A program made the translations under genes and the position numbers. From positions 1 to 5,509 of the forward strand of contig JAIOTR010000033.1 in the NCBI GenBank assembly GCA_021106665.1: a stretch of DNA of 5,509 nt. The letters are read 5' to 3'. Below the pieces are notes generated by a model. The model had not been told where the DNA came from. It was given only the letters and a program-made list of their open reading frames with translations, and searched no databases. Shown in pieces: positions 1-5,509 of the stretch; within the stretch, counting starts at the first letter, position 1, and each line of letters opens with the position of its first letter. Origin of the DNA: Bacteroidales bacterium (GTDB lineage Bacteria > Bacteroidota > Bacteroidia > Bacteroidales > JAADJA01).

Positions 1-204
1 AACACAGCAAATGGAGCCGAGGCTTTATTCTCCAATACGGAAGGAGTTCAAAACACAGCAAATGGATTCGGGGCTTTAAGTAGTAATACTACTGGAAGTA
101 ATAACACAGCAAATGGATACAATGTTTTGCTTTCCAATACGACAGGAAACGCTAACACAGCATATGGACTGGCCGCAAATTTATTTAACGAGGAAGGTTC
201 GAAT
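1..204 (+). repeat. Array 1: four 51-bp (17-residue) NTAxG coding repeats
   Basis: Units lie at 1-51, 52-102, 103-153 and 154-204, and the next turn begins as NTIIGFQAG at 205. The first unit reads NTANGAEALFSNTEGVQ. The consensus is NTANGxxALxSNTTGxx, and the DNA core AACACAGCA is reused in each unit. The array is cut by the window start, so the total copy number is unknown. Confidence 0.93.
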
Positions 205-2208
205 AACACTATAATAGGATTTCAAGCCGGTAGGGGAACATCACTCCACAATAAATCAGGAAATGTATTCCTGGGATATCAGGCAGGATATAATGATACC
301 ACCGACAATAAACTTTATATTGAAAACTCACAATCTCCAACCCCATTAATTTATGGGGATTTCAGTTCAAACCTGTTAAGAGTTAACGGAACCTTTGATA
401 TAAATGATGCATATCAATTTCCAACCACGGATGGTACAAGCGGCCAGGTATTGCAAACCGATGGAAGTGGTGAATTAAACTGGGTAACTTATGCAGGGGG
501 AAGCGTTAATGAGATCAATGATCTCTCAGATGGAAAAACAGGAGGCAACAGCGTTTTTCTTGGGTCAGGTGCAGGAGCTGATGATGATGGCACAGATAAC
601 CAAAATGTCGCAGTTGGGATTGAAGCACTAACCGCAAACACTTCTGGATATAGGAACACAGCAACAGGATACCAGGCTTTAGATTCTGATACGACAGGAT
701 ATGGGAACACAGCAAATGGATACAGGGCTTTAACTGGAAATACGACAGGAAATTATAACACAGCAATTGGTTACTTGGCTTTAATGGCAAATAAGACAGG
801 AAATTATAACACAGCAATTGGAAGAAATGCAAATTACGCTAACCAGCAAGGCTCAAATAATACGATCATAGGATATGAAGCCGGCGGCAGGTCAGATTTC
901 TACCACAATAAATCAGGAAATGTATTCCTGGGATATCAGGCGGGGTATAAAACTAATTTTGGCAGCGATGCAAATGTATTCCTGGGATACCAGGCAGGAT
1001 ACAATGAAACAGGAGCCAATAAACTTTACATCGAAAACTCAGATACAATAGCTCCTTTAATTTATGGTGAGTTTGATAATGACATTCTTGCTTTTAATGC
1101 AAATGTGGGCATTGGAACAACTGCCCCGGAAGCAGGGCTTCATGTTGATGATACCGATGGGGTATTATTTACAGGTGAGTTTGGAACAGGTGATATACCA
1201 ATTGAAGGCCCCGGAACACGGATGATGTGGTATCCTGCAAAGGCTGCTTTACGAGTTGGAAGGGTAACTAATGAAAACTGGGATAACGCTAATATAGGGG
1301 ATTATTCAGTTGCTATGGGCTTCAATACTAAAGCAACAGGATCCGGATCAACAGCTATGGGTAATAATGCAAAAGCTACAGGGGACTATTCAACAGCTAT
1401 GGGTTATATTACATATGCAACAGGGCACTATTCAACAGCTATGGGTAATATTACAAATGCAACAGGTACTGTTTCAACAGCTATGGGTTATAATGCAACA
1501 GCTACAGGGGACTATTCAACAGCTATGGGTTATTATACAGATGCAGAGAGTAGTGAGTCGGTTGTAATGGGGCGATTTAATGTTGGCGGTGGCAATCCCA
1601 CATCCTGGGTGGAAACTGATCCGCTCTTTGAGATAGGGAGGGGTACTTCAACCTCTAATCCAATTAACGCACTTACCGTCCTGAAAAATGGCAATGTTGG
1701 GATTGGCATAGCAACTCCGGCAAGCAGGCTTGACGTGCAGGGGAATGTAACCATCAGGGATATCAACACAGGTGATATAGCAATAGAACTGGGTAAAGGG
1801 CTTGACTATGCCGAAGGATTTAATGTTACAGATAAAATAAATATCGAACCCGGAGCCATCCTTTGCATCGACCCGGAAAACCCAGGCAAATTAAAGATCA
1901 GTGAGACTGCTTATGACAAAACTGTGGCCGGGATAGTTGCCGGCGCCAATGGACTGGGATCGGGTGTGCGCCTCGGCACCCAGGAGTTCGATTGTGATGT
2001 TGCCCTTGCAGGCAGGGTTTATTGTAATACCATTGCTACCACCGAAAATATTGAGCCCGGTGATATGCTCACAACATCTTCCATTCCCGGATTTGCCATG
2101 AAAGTTACAGACTTTGAAAATGCACACGGAGCTATTTTAGGCAAAGCCATGGAAAGTCTCGAAAAAGGCAAAAAAGGACAAATTTTGGTTTTGGTAACAC
2201 TTCATTAA
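1..2208 (+). CDS. Repeat-rich fibre/adhesin-like surface protein, 5' end outside window
   Basis: The reading frame is open from base 1 with in-register repeats, so the true start lies upstream; the TTG at 127 is an internal Leu codon, not a start. Visible residues (1 = base 1): 17-residue NTAxG repeats at 1-68 and 202-286; NVFLGYQAG plus LYIENS modules near 83-110 and 302-350; a GQVLQTDGSGELNW motif near 149-161; NVGIGTTAP at 368 and NVGIGIATP at 565; GTRMMWYP at 405; 14-residue STAMG repeats at 435-518; and a C-terminal domain from DYAEG (602) to 735. YadA-head-type repeats are known to build trimeric left-handed beta-rolls, and NVGIG motifs are common in phage-tail-fibre-like bacterial proteins, so an elongated, probably trimeric exported fibre is inferred. 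No YadA membrane anchor and no type IX sorting domain is visible. It is followed after 13 bases by a C10 peptidase gene. The exact ligand is unknown. Confidence 0.9.
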   Translation, partial: NTANGAEALFSNTEGVQNTANGFGALSSNTTGSNNTANGYNVLLSNTTGNANTAYGLAANLFNEEGSNNTIIGFQAGRGTSLHNKSGNVFLGYQAGYNDTTDNKLYIENSQSPTPLIYGDFSSNLLRVNGTFDINDAYQFPTTDGTSGQVLQTDGSGELNWVTYAGGSVNEINDLSDGKTGGNSVFLGSGAGADDDGTDNQNVAVGIEALTANTSGYRNTATGYQALDSDTTGYGNTANGYRALTGNTTGNYNTAIGYLALMANKTGNYNTAIGRNANYANQQGSNNTIIGYEAGGRSDFYHNKSGNVFLGYQAGYKTNFGSDANVFLGYQAGYNETGANKLYIENSDTIAPLIYGEFDNDILAFNANVGIGTTAPEAGLHVDDTDGVLFTGEFGTGDIPIEGPGTRMMWYPAKAALRVGRVTNENWDNANIGDYSVAMGFNTKATGSGSTAMGNNAKATGDYSTAMGYITYATGHYSTAMGNITNATGTVSTAMGYNATATGDYSTAMGYYTDAESSESVVMGRFNVGGGNPTSWVETDPLFEIGRGTSTSNPINALTVLKNGNVGIGIATPASRLDVQGNVTIRDINTGDIAIELGKGLDYAEGFNVTDKINIEPGAILCIDPENPGKLKISETAYDKTVAGIVAGANGLGSGVRLGTQEFDCDVALAGRVYCNTIATTENIEPGDMLTTSSIPGFAMKVTDFENAHGAILGKAMESLEKGKKGQILVLVTLH
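246..941 (+). repeat. 39-bp perfect direct repeat marking a duplicated module inside the fibre gene
   Basis: Bases 246-284 and 903-941 are identical over 39 bp. They encode the shared HNKSGNVFLGYQ segment and lie 657 bp (219 codons) apart, in frame. A shorter third copy of 18 identical bases lies at 972-989. Nearby, 307-330 and 1018-1041 match at 22 of 24 bases (NKLYIENS). This shows that the unit [17-mer array, NTIIG, NVFLGYQAG, LYIENS] occurs twice. Confidence 0.9.
604..858 (+). repeat. Array 2: five 51-bp (17-residue) NTAxG coding repeats
   Basis: Units lie at 604-654, 655-705, 706-756, 757-807 and 808-858, and NTIIGYEAG follows at 859, exactly as after array 1. Unit 2 reads NTATGYQALDSDTTGYG and unit 4 NTAIGYLALMANKTGNY. 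The first unit is divergent (NVAVGIEAL) and resembles the classic YadA-head NxVAxG form, linking the two repeat types. Confidence 0.93.
1303..1590 (+). repeat. Array 3: six 42-bp (14-residue) YadA-head-like repeats plus a degenerate seventh
   Basis: Units start at 1303, 1345, 1387, 1429, 1471 and 1513, with a decayed seventh (ESVVMGRFNVGG) from 1555. The consensus is YSTAMGxxxxATGx, matching the 14-residue YadA/Hep_Hag head repeat (SVAIGxxAxAxGxx). The DNA is strongly homogenised: 34 bases at 1374-1407 recur exactly at 1500-1533, a spacing of 126 bp or three units. The repetition also keeps a second frame open across 1310-1567, which is a shadow. Confidence 0.92.
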
Positions 2209-2210
2209 TC

Positions 2211-2216
2211 GGGAGG
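2211..2216 (+). promoter_or_regulatory. Shine-Dalgarno sequence of the C10 peptidase gene
   Basis: GGGAGG lies 5 bases before the ATG at 2222, within the 13-base gap after the fibre stop codon. Strong Shine-Dalgarno sequences are uncommon in Bacteroidota, so this site supports the chosen start and translation from a shared messenger. Confidence 0.75.
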
Positions 2217-2221
2217 AAAAA

Positions 2222-3784
2222 ATGAAAACTAAAATCATAAAACTTAGTTGCATTTTAATAATGCTAATACTTATAACTCCAACTATTTGTCAGGTTGTCA
2301 CTAAAGAAGAGGCCATTACGATTGCTCAGAATTGGATAACTATTGTGATTGATAGTTATGGAACCTGGGGTAATGCTGAAAATGCAAGCATCTTGTCGGT
2401 AAAAACTTTGGAAAAAGATGGCCGTAATCTTGGATATTTTTGTCATGTTTTACCAAAAGGCTTCATACTGGTGTCTATAAGAAAAGAACTGGCACCTGTA
2501 AAACTTTATTCAGAAACAGGAAATTATTATAATGATACTGATGATTGTTTACCTGACTTATTCTATGATGTTCCACTCAAAATTATCAATGCTATAGAAA
2601 CTGAATTAGGCCCGATTGAGTCTGTTTCTTCCGTGGAACTAAAAGAGATACTCGAAATTGACTATTCGGAGGCCTGGGATCAGGTTTATAGTTACATACC
2701 CGGTACTTATACAAAAAAAACCAAAGGTTCATCAGGTAAGGATGGTTATCAGGAGGGAGATTGGTTACTGACATCGAGTTGGAGACAAGGGCCTCCTTAT
2801 AATGAAATGTGTCCGGACTCTAACTGCACAAATACTAATGGCAACGCAATAGTTGGTTGTGTCGCAACCGCAGGGGCCCAAATCATGAATTATTGGAGTT
2901 GGCCACCGTACGGAGAAGAACCATATGATGATCCTTATGATTGGCCAAATATGATTGATTCATTAGATTTTGATGATCCTCCTCCTACCCAGGCACAGAT
3001 AGATGCGGTTGCTGAACTCTGTGCAGAGGTAGGGGAGGCAATAGAAATGAACTATGGATGTACATCTTCATATGCTTGGATATTTTGCGACTGGTGGAAT
3101 GGTAATTGTGGTGAGACTTCAGATTTAGAATCTCAACTTGTAAGTACATTTCGTTTCGACCCATCCGTAGAAATGTTAGAAAGGGGAGATTTCGATACAA
3201 GTTTTTGGTTTAATGAAATTAAAGCTCAAATCAATGCATCCCGTCCCATAGCATATGGAATTAATTTGGAATCATATCCTGGCGGCCATGCTGTTGTAGT
3301 TGACGGATGGCAAGAGTTGGGACCTCCATTAATAAGGCAATATCATATTAATTTTGGTTGGGGAGGGGGTAATATGAGTAGTACTAATTATCCTTGTTGG
3401 ACTCAGGTTGAATATAGTAATATGTGGTATACACTTGATGAACTGCCTTGTTTTTATGACGATTTAATGCTTGTAAATATTGTACCGGTTACCGCATTAG
3501 GAGGAAGCTTGATTACCGGAACATACTCAATGCAACCATTCCCCTATCGCTATTTCGACATGGATGCCTCAGGTTTAAATGCAATTTTCAGTGTAGGACA
3601 GAATTTGCAGTTTTTACCCGGAGTAACAGTCACAGGTACAGGTTCTTCTTCTCACCCAATTCAATTTTTTGGTTTAAATGGTTTAAATCTGCGTTTATTT
3701 ACACGTGGCGACCCTTCTAATGGAATTCGACTTCGCGATGGCGGTATTGAACTTACTAGTTTTGGGAGTATAAAACTTCACTAA
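2222..3784 (+). CDS. Secreted C10-family (streptopain/SpeB-like) cysteine peptidase with extra C-terminal beta domain
   Basis: The 520-residue protein begins with a signal peptide (Lys-rich start, hydrophobic 8-22, likely cut near TIC/Q at 23-24). Residues about 25-170 fit the Spi/C10 propeptide, which in the family keeps the enzyme inactive until cleaved. The catalytic domain starts near LLTSSWRQGPPYN (182-194). VGCVATAGAQIMNYW carries the predicted nucleophile Cys213, GGHAVVVDGW the catalytic His356, and HINFGWGG (375-382) the conserved Asn/Trp motif. These match the SpeB motifs closely, so the enzyme should be active. Several further Cys residues (198, 203 and others) could form disulfides outside the cell. 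Residues about 427-520 form an added Gly-, Ser- and Phe-rich, probably all-beta region that I cannot assign; it does not look like a type IX sorting domain. The gene sits 13 bases behind the fibre gene with its own ribosome binding site, so co-expression is likely. The substrate is unknown. Confidence 0.93.
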   Translation: MKTKIIKLSCILIMLILITPTICQVVTKEEAITIAQNWITIVIDSYGTWGNAENASILSVKTLEKDGRNLGYFCHVLPKGFILVSIRKELAPVKLYSETGNYYNDTDDCLPDLFYDVPLKIINAIETELGPIESVSSVELKEILEIDYSEAWDQVYSYIPGTYTKKTKGSSGKDGYQEGDWLLTSSWRQGPPYNEMCPDSNCTNTNGNAIVGCVATAGAQIMNYWSWPPYGEEPYDDPYDWPNMIDSLDFDDPPPTQAQIDAVAELCAEVGEAIEMNYGCTSSYAWIFCDWWNGNCGETSDLESQLVSTFRFDPSVEMLERGDFDTSFWFNEIKAQINASRPIAYGINLESYPGGHAVVVDGWQELGPPLIRQYHINFGWGGGNMSSTNYPCWTQVEYSNMWYTLDELPCFYDDLMLVNIVPVTALGGSLITGTYSMQPFPYRYFDMDASGLNAIFSVGQNLQFLPGVTVTGTGSSSHPIQFFGLNGLNLRLFTRGDPSNGIRLRDGGIELTSFGSIKLH

Positions 3785-3865
3785 AAAGAGTCATGGTGTC
3801 AGAAATCCATCAACATGAAATATAAAACATAAAATAAAATTCCAAATTTGATGGTATTACTTAAT

Positions 3866-4091
3866 AGCCCCGTCCTTCAAAGACTGTGTAAAAACACAAA
3901 AAATATTTTGCTATGGCATTTATGCCGTAGAATATATTAACATAAAGAGCTTGGGCTTTAGCCCTTAACTTGCTAATATTAATGGCTAAAGCCCAGTATT
4001 TGGTTTCATTTTTTTACTACGGCATAAATGCCGTAGCAAAAAAAAATATAACTCAAACTTTGTCTTCACACAGTCTCTTCAGGGCGGGGTT
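3866..4091. repeat. 226-bp nested imperfect palindrome, MITE/BIME-like
   Basis: Three pairs of arms nest around one centre. The outer arms 3866-3889 and 4068-4091 match at 19 of 24 bases (CCCCGTC... against ...GGCGGGG, sharing ACACAGTCT). The middle arms 3906-3930 and 4017-4041 match at 24 of 25, and each is itself a hairpin; the right one is CTACGGCATAAATGCCGTAG with perfect 9-bp arms. The inner arms TGGGCTTTAGCC (3952-3963) and GGCTAAAGCCCA (3984-3995) are perfect over 12 bp around a 20-base loop. The element codes for nothing and starts 81 bases after the peptidase stop. Such structure is typical of non-autonomous mobile repeats or REP/BIME units; that identity is inferred. Confidence 0.85.
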
Positions 4092-4111
4092 AAATTGAAA
4101 CGAGTAAATAG

Positions 4112-4154
4112 TTTTGGCGGTCCCGAAGCTTCGGGATTGAAAGCGAAGCCAAAA
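4112..4154. repeat. Palindromic hairpin with CCCGAAGCTTCGGG core
   Basis: A perfect 14-base palindrome CCCGAAGCTTCGGG (4122-4135) lies between TTTTGGC (4112-4118) and GCCAAAA (4148-4154), giving a hairpin of two stacked stems. It begins 20 bases after the 226-bp element. There is no T-run on the + strand after it. It looks like a REP-type intergenic repeat rather than a terminator. Confidence 0.65.
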
Positions 4155-4242
4155 ATCGTAACAAAACAAAAATAAATAATAAACAGCCAGTTGTAAAAAT
4201 ACAAACAGATGAAAACAAAACAAAGTCAGGTACCTGATTAAC

Positions 4243-4404
4243 CTCCCCGTGTCCCCCTCCAGAGGGGAAAATTAGGGGATATTAAAAGTGAAAGGAGGTA
4301 AATCTGTTTCATACACATTAATAAAATATTAACAGTTAGAAAGGTACTTTTCTCCCCTCTGGAGCCAGCACTGAGCCACGTCGAAGTGGAGACACAGAGG
4401 GGGT
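4243..4404. repeat. Second long inverted repeat, with REP-like hairpin in its right arm
   Basis: CTCCAGAGGGGA (4257-4268) is the exact reverse complement of TCCCCTCTGGAG (4353-4364). The outward continuation CCTCCCCGTGTCCCC (4243-4256 and on) pairs imperfectly with GGAGACACAGAGGGGG (4388-4403) once about 22 bases in the right arm are skipped. Those extra bases contain CACTGAGCCACGTCGAAGTG, which resembles the common REP-type CACTTCGAC..GCTCAGTG word. The spacer 4269-4352 codes for nothing recognisable. An insertion of one repeat into another is inferred. Confidence 0.65.
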
Positions 4405-4431
4405 ATACATCTTCGCAAATATATCCAAATG

Positions 4432-4458
4432 ACCCCGTTGAAAAGACGGGGTTTTTTT
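4432..4458 (+). terminator. Intrinsic terminator-like hairpin with T-run
   Basis: ACCCCGT (4432-4438) and ACGGGGT (4446-4452) form a 7-bp stem with loop TGAAAAG, followed by a run of seven T (4452-4458). The form is right for a + strand rho-independent terminator, but the nearest upstream gene stop is about 650 bases away. It may end a long 3' leader of the fibre-peptidase transcript, end an unseen small RNA, or be another repeat of the island, because its stem words resemble the outer arm of the 226-bp element. Confidence 0.6.
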
Positions 4459-4620
4459 ATAACAAAGCAAACCCACTGGTTAATTAAATCACAGTATTTG
4501 CTACCTTGCCTGAAAAAAGTTTAGACAAAATAATCCTAATAAAATATCAACCGTTAATTTGTTGTTCTTTTATGTGATTCAGAATACATTAAGGAAAAGC
4601 TAAGATATACATTAATCACA

Positions 4621-4645
4621 AAGGCCGCCAATATTTGGCGGCCTT
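4621..4645. terminator. Perfect GC-rich hairpin, possible bidirectional terminator
   Basis: AAGGCCGCCAA (4621-4631) and TTGGCGGCCTT (4635-4645) are perfect 11-bp arms around a 3-base loop (TAT), standing out in AT-rich DNA. It is followed by ATTT on the + strand and preceded by CACA, so the U-tract is weak but the stem is very stable. No gene is visible immediately on either side, so it may end a small RNA between 4460 and 4620 or be a stand-alone repeat. Confidence 0.6.
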
Positions 4646-5369
4646 ATTTCGGGTGGAAGACCGGATTGTGCACTTTTTTCATATTTAATAGGTTAAGCCG
4701 TTGTTTTAGTGATATTTACATTTATGTAAAATTACTGACGCAACTGGCGCAAGAGAAACAAAGATACAAATTACTAATAAAAAGTTGGAATATTATGTAA
4801 TCTGCTGGTGACTTGAATCCAAGACCATATATTTAAAAGGAATATGCTTAAATATGCTTAATGGTCTGATATACAGCCTGAAGAATACTTATGAATTATC
4901 TACAATCAAAAGGTATCTTGCCTATTTGATTTATCTTTTAGCTGAAGACTTATATTATATTAATTTTTTTATCTCTGCTCAATTTATATTATATTTACAG
5001 CATGACATTTCGACGATAATTGAATGTATAATATAGCTATATTGTTAATCAGTATAACTATTTATCAGAATAAATTAAATGATATTTACAGAGAATTTAG
5101 GTTTGCCTGAAGAGAGTCCTCAACTGTACCTGGAAATATATTAAATTATTAGTGTTAGGATTTTTAATACGTGTAAAAAGATATAATTTAAATTAAACCA
5201 GTTAAAACAAAAAATTGAACTAATTTTATTAAGAACTAAAATTGAAACTAAAACTATAATTGAATTATAAATAAAATAAAATTATAGAATTGAATGGTAC
5301 GCACTATACCCATTGGGCCGTTAGTGTCAATGTTAGATAAATATAAAACATTAATTAAAAACAAGTAAA

Positions 5370-5509
5370 ATGAGAAAAATGATTTTTATTTCGGCAATTA
5401 TAATAATTTTCTTCTCTTGCAACGATGATGATGAAGATGATAATTATTCATCCGATACCTATTATAAACGGGAAATGCGGGATTTTGTGATCGGTATAAG
5501 CGAGTATGC
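5370..5509 (+). CDS. Surface lipoprotein, N-terminal fragment; possibly TM1410/GH114-like
   Basis: The ATG at 5370 opens a frame that runs off the window after 46 full codons. Residues 1-16 are a short signal peptide (MRKM then Ile/Phe-rich), ending in the relaxed lipobox FFSC with Cys17 as the lipidated residue. It is followed by Asn and then DDDEDD. In Bacteroidota, acidic residues just after the lipidated Cys act as a lipoprotein export signal to the cell surface, so outside-facing anchoring is inferred. The next stretch, YYKREMRDFVIGISEYA, resembles the start of TM1410/GH114-type proteins (endo-alpha-1,4-polygalactosaminidase-like), but the fragment is too short to be sure. There is no clear Shine-Dalgarno sequence, only the A-rich leader usual in this phylum. 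It is far from the upstream genes and likely has its own promoter. Confidence 0.85.
   Translation, partial: MRKMIFISAIIIIFFSCNDDDEDDNYSSDTYYKREMRDFVIGISEY

Larger units (their letters stand above)
3785..5369. other. Gene-poor intergenic region: palindrome island then AT-rich stretch
   Basis: I find no convincing coding region here on either strand. Bases 3866-4458 hold a series of palindromic elements, listed separately, and 4621-4645 holds a perfect hairpin. Bases about 4680-5369 are very AT-rich. They contain a tandem 10-base repeat (AATATGCTTA at 4841-4850 and 4851-4860) and four AATTGAA words at 5213, 5240, 5258 and 5288 with irregular spacing (27, 18, 30). A 60-codon frame at 4854-5036 is rich in Ile, Leu and Tyr and lacks a well-placed ribosome binding site, so it is not called as a gene. 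A decayed gene or small RNA could still be hidden here. Confidence 0.7.

Noticed and set aside
127..129. TTG as the start codon of the fibre gene
   Set aside because: The frame is open from base 1 and the 17-residue repeats run in register through this codon, so it is an internal Leu and the gene begins upstream of the window.
515..832. 105-codon minus-strand frame with LLCYNFLSY repeats
   Set aside because: It is antisense to the 17-residue repeat array and its repetition mirrors that array.
1310..1567. 85-codon + strand frame with QLWVI repeats
   Set aside because: It is the 42-bp repeat array of the fibre gene read one frame off; its periodicity comes entirely from the real coding repeat.
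1..1590. Direct repeats as a CRISPR array
   Set aside because: The repeats are contiguous, in frame, of period 51 or 42 bp and without unique spacers; they are coding repeats.
4802..4832. tRNA-like T-arm on the minus strand (GGATTCAAGTC next to ACCAGC)
   Set aside because: No acceptor stem, D-arm or anticodon arm could be assembled around it.
4854..5036. 60-codon + strand frame in the AT-rich stretch
   Set aside because: No well-placed ribosome binding site, a composition dominated by Ile, Leu and Tyr as expected from AT-rich random DNA, and no recognisable motif.
5098..5105. TAGGTTTG, a match to the Bacteroidota -7 promoter box TAnnTTTG
   Set aside because: There is no TTG/TTTG box at the required distance upstream, and it lies about 265 bases before the lipoprotein start in AT-rich DNA where chance matches are likely.

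Overview
The window looks like chromosomal DNA of a Bacteroidota bacterium, probably Bacteroidales/Marinilabiliales-like and possibly uncultured. The basis is an AT-rich sequence, a repeat-rich surface fibre protein of a kind common in that phylum, a C10 (streptopain-like) peptidase, and a lipoprotein whose mature end starts Cys-Asn followed by a run of Asp/Glu, like the Bacteroidota surface-export signal. The assignment is an inference from protein style; no taxonomic marker gene is present.

Region 1 (1-2208, + strand) is the 3' part of a long fibre/adhesin-like gene that is already open at base 1. Its visible 735 residues hold two arrays of 17-residue NTAxG repeats, one array of 14-residue YadA-head-like repeats, two NVGIG-type tail-fibre motifs, and a compact C-terminal domain that is neither a YadA membrane anchor nor a recognisable type IX secretion signal. 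Region 2 (2222-3784, +) follows after only 13 bases with a clear Shine-Dalgarno sequence. It encodes a secreted C10 cysteine peptidase with signal peptide, propeptide, catalytic Cys213 and His356, and an extra beta-rich C-terminal domain. The two genes very probably form one transcription unit encoding an exported fibre and an exported protease.

Region 3 (3785-5369) is about 1.6 kb without a convincing gene. Its first half (3866-4458) is an island of palindromic elements: a nested imperfect palindrome of 226 bp, a smaller CCCGAAGCTTCGGG hairpin, a second long inverted repeat with a REP-like hairpin in its right arm, and a terminator-like hairpin. A perfect 11-bp-arm hairpin follows at 4621-4645. 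The second half (about 4680-5369) is very AT-rich and shows no clear gene.

Region 4 (5370-5509, +) is the start of a lipoprotein gene cut by the window edge. The first residues after the acidic tether resemble the start of TM1410/GH114-type (endo-alpha-1,4-polygalactosaminidase-like) proteins, but only 46 complete codons are visible.

The parts most worth pursuing are the fibre-protease gene pair, the unassigned C-terminal domains of both proteins, and the dense non-coding palindrome island.
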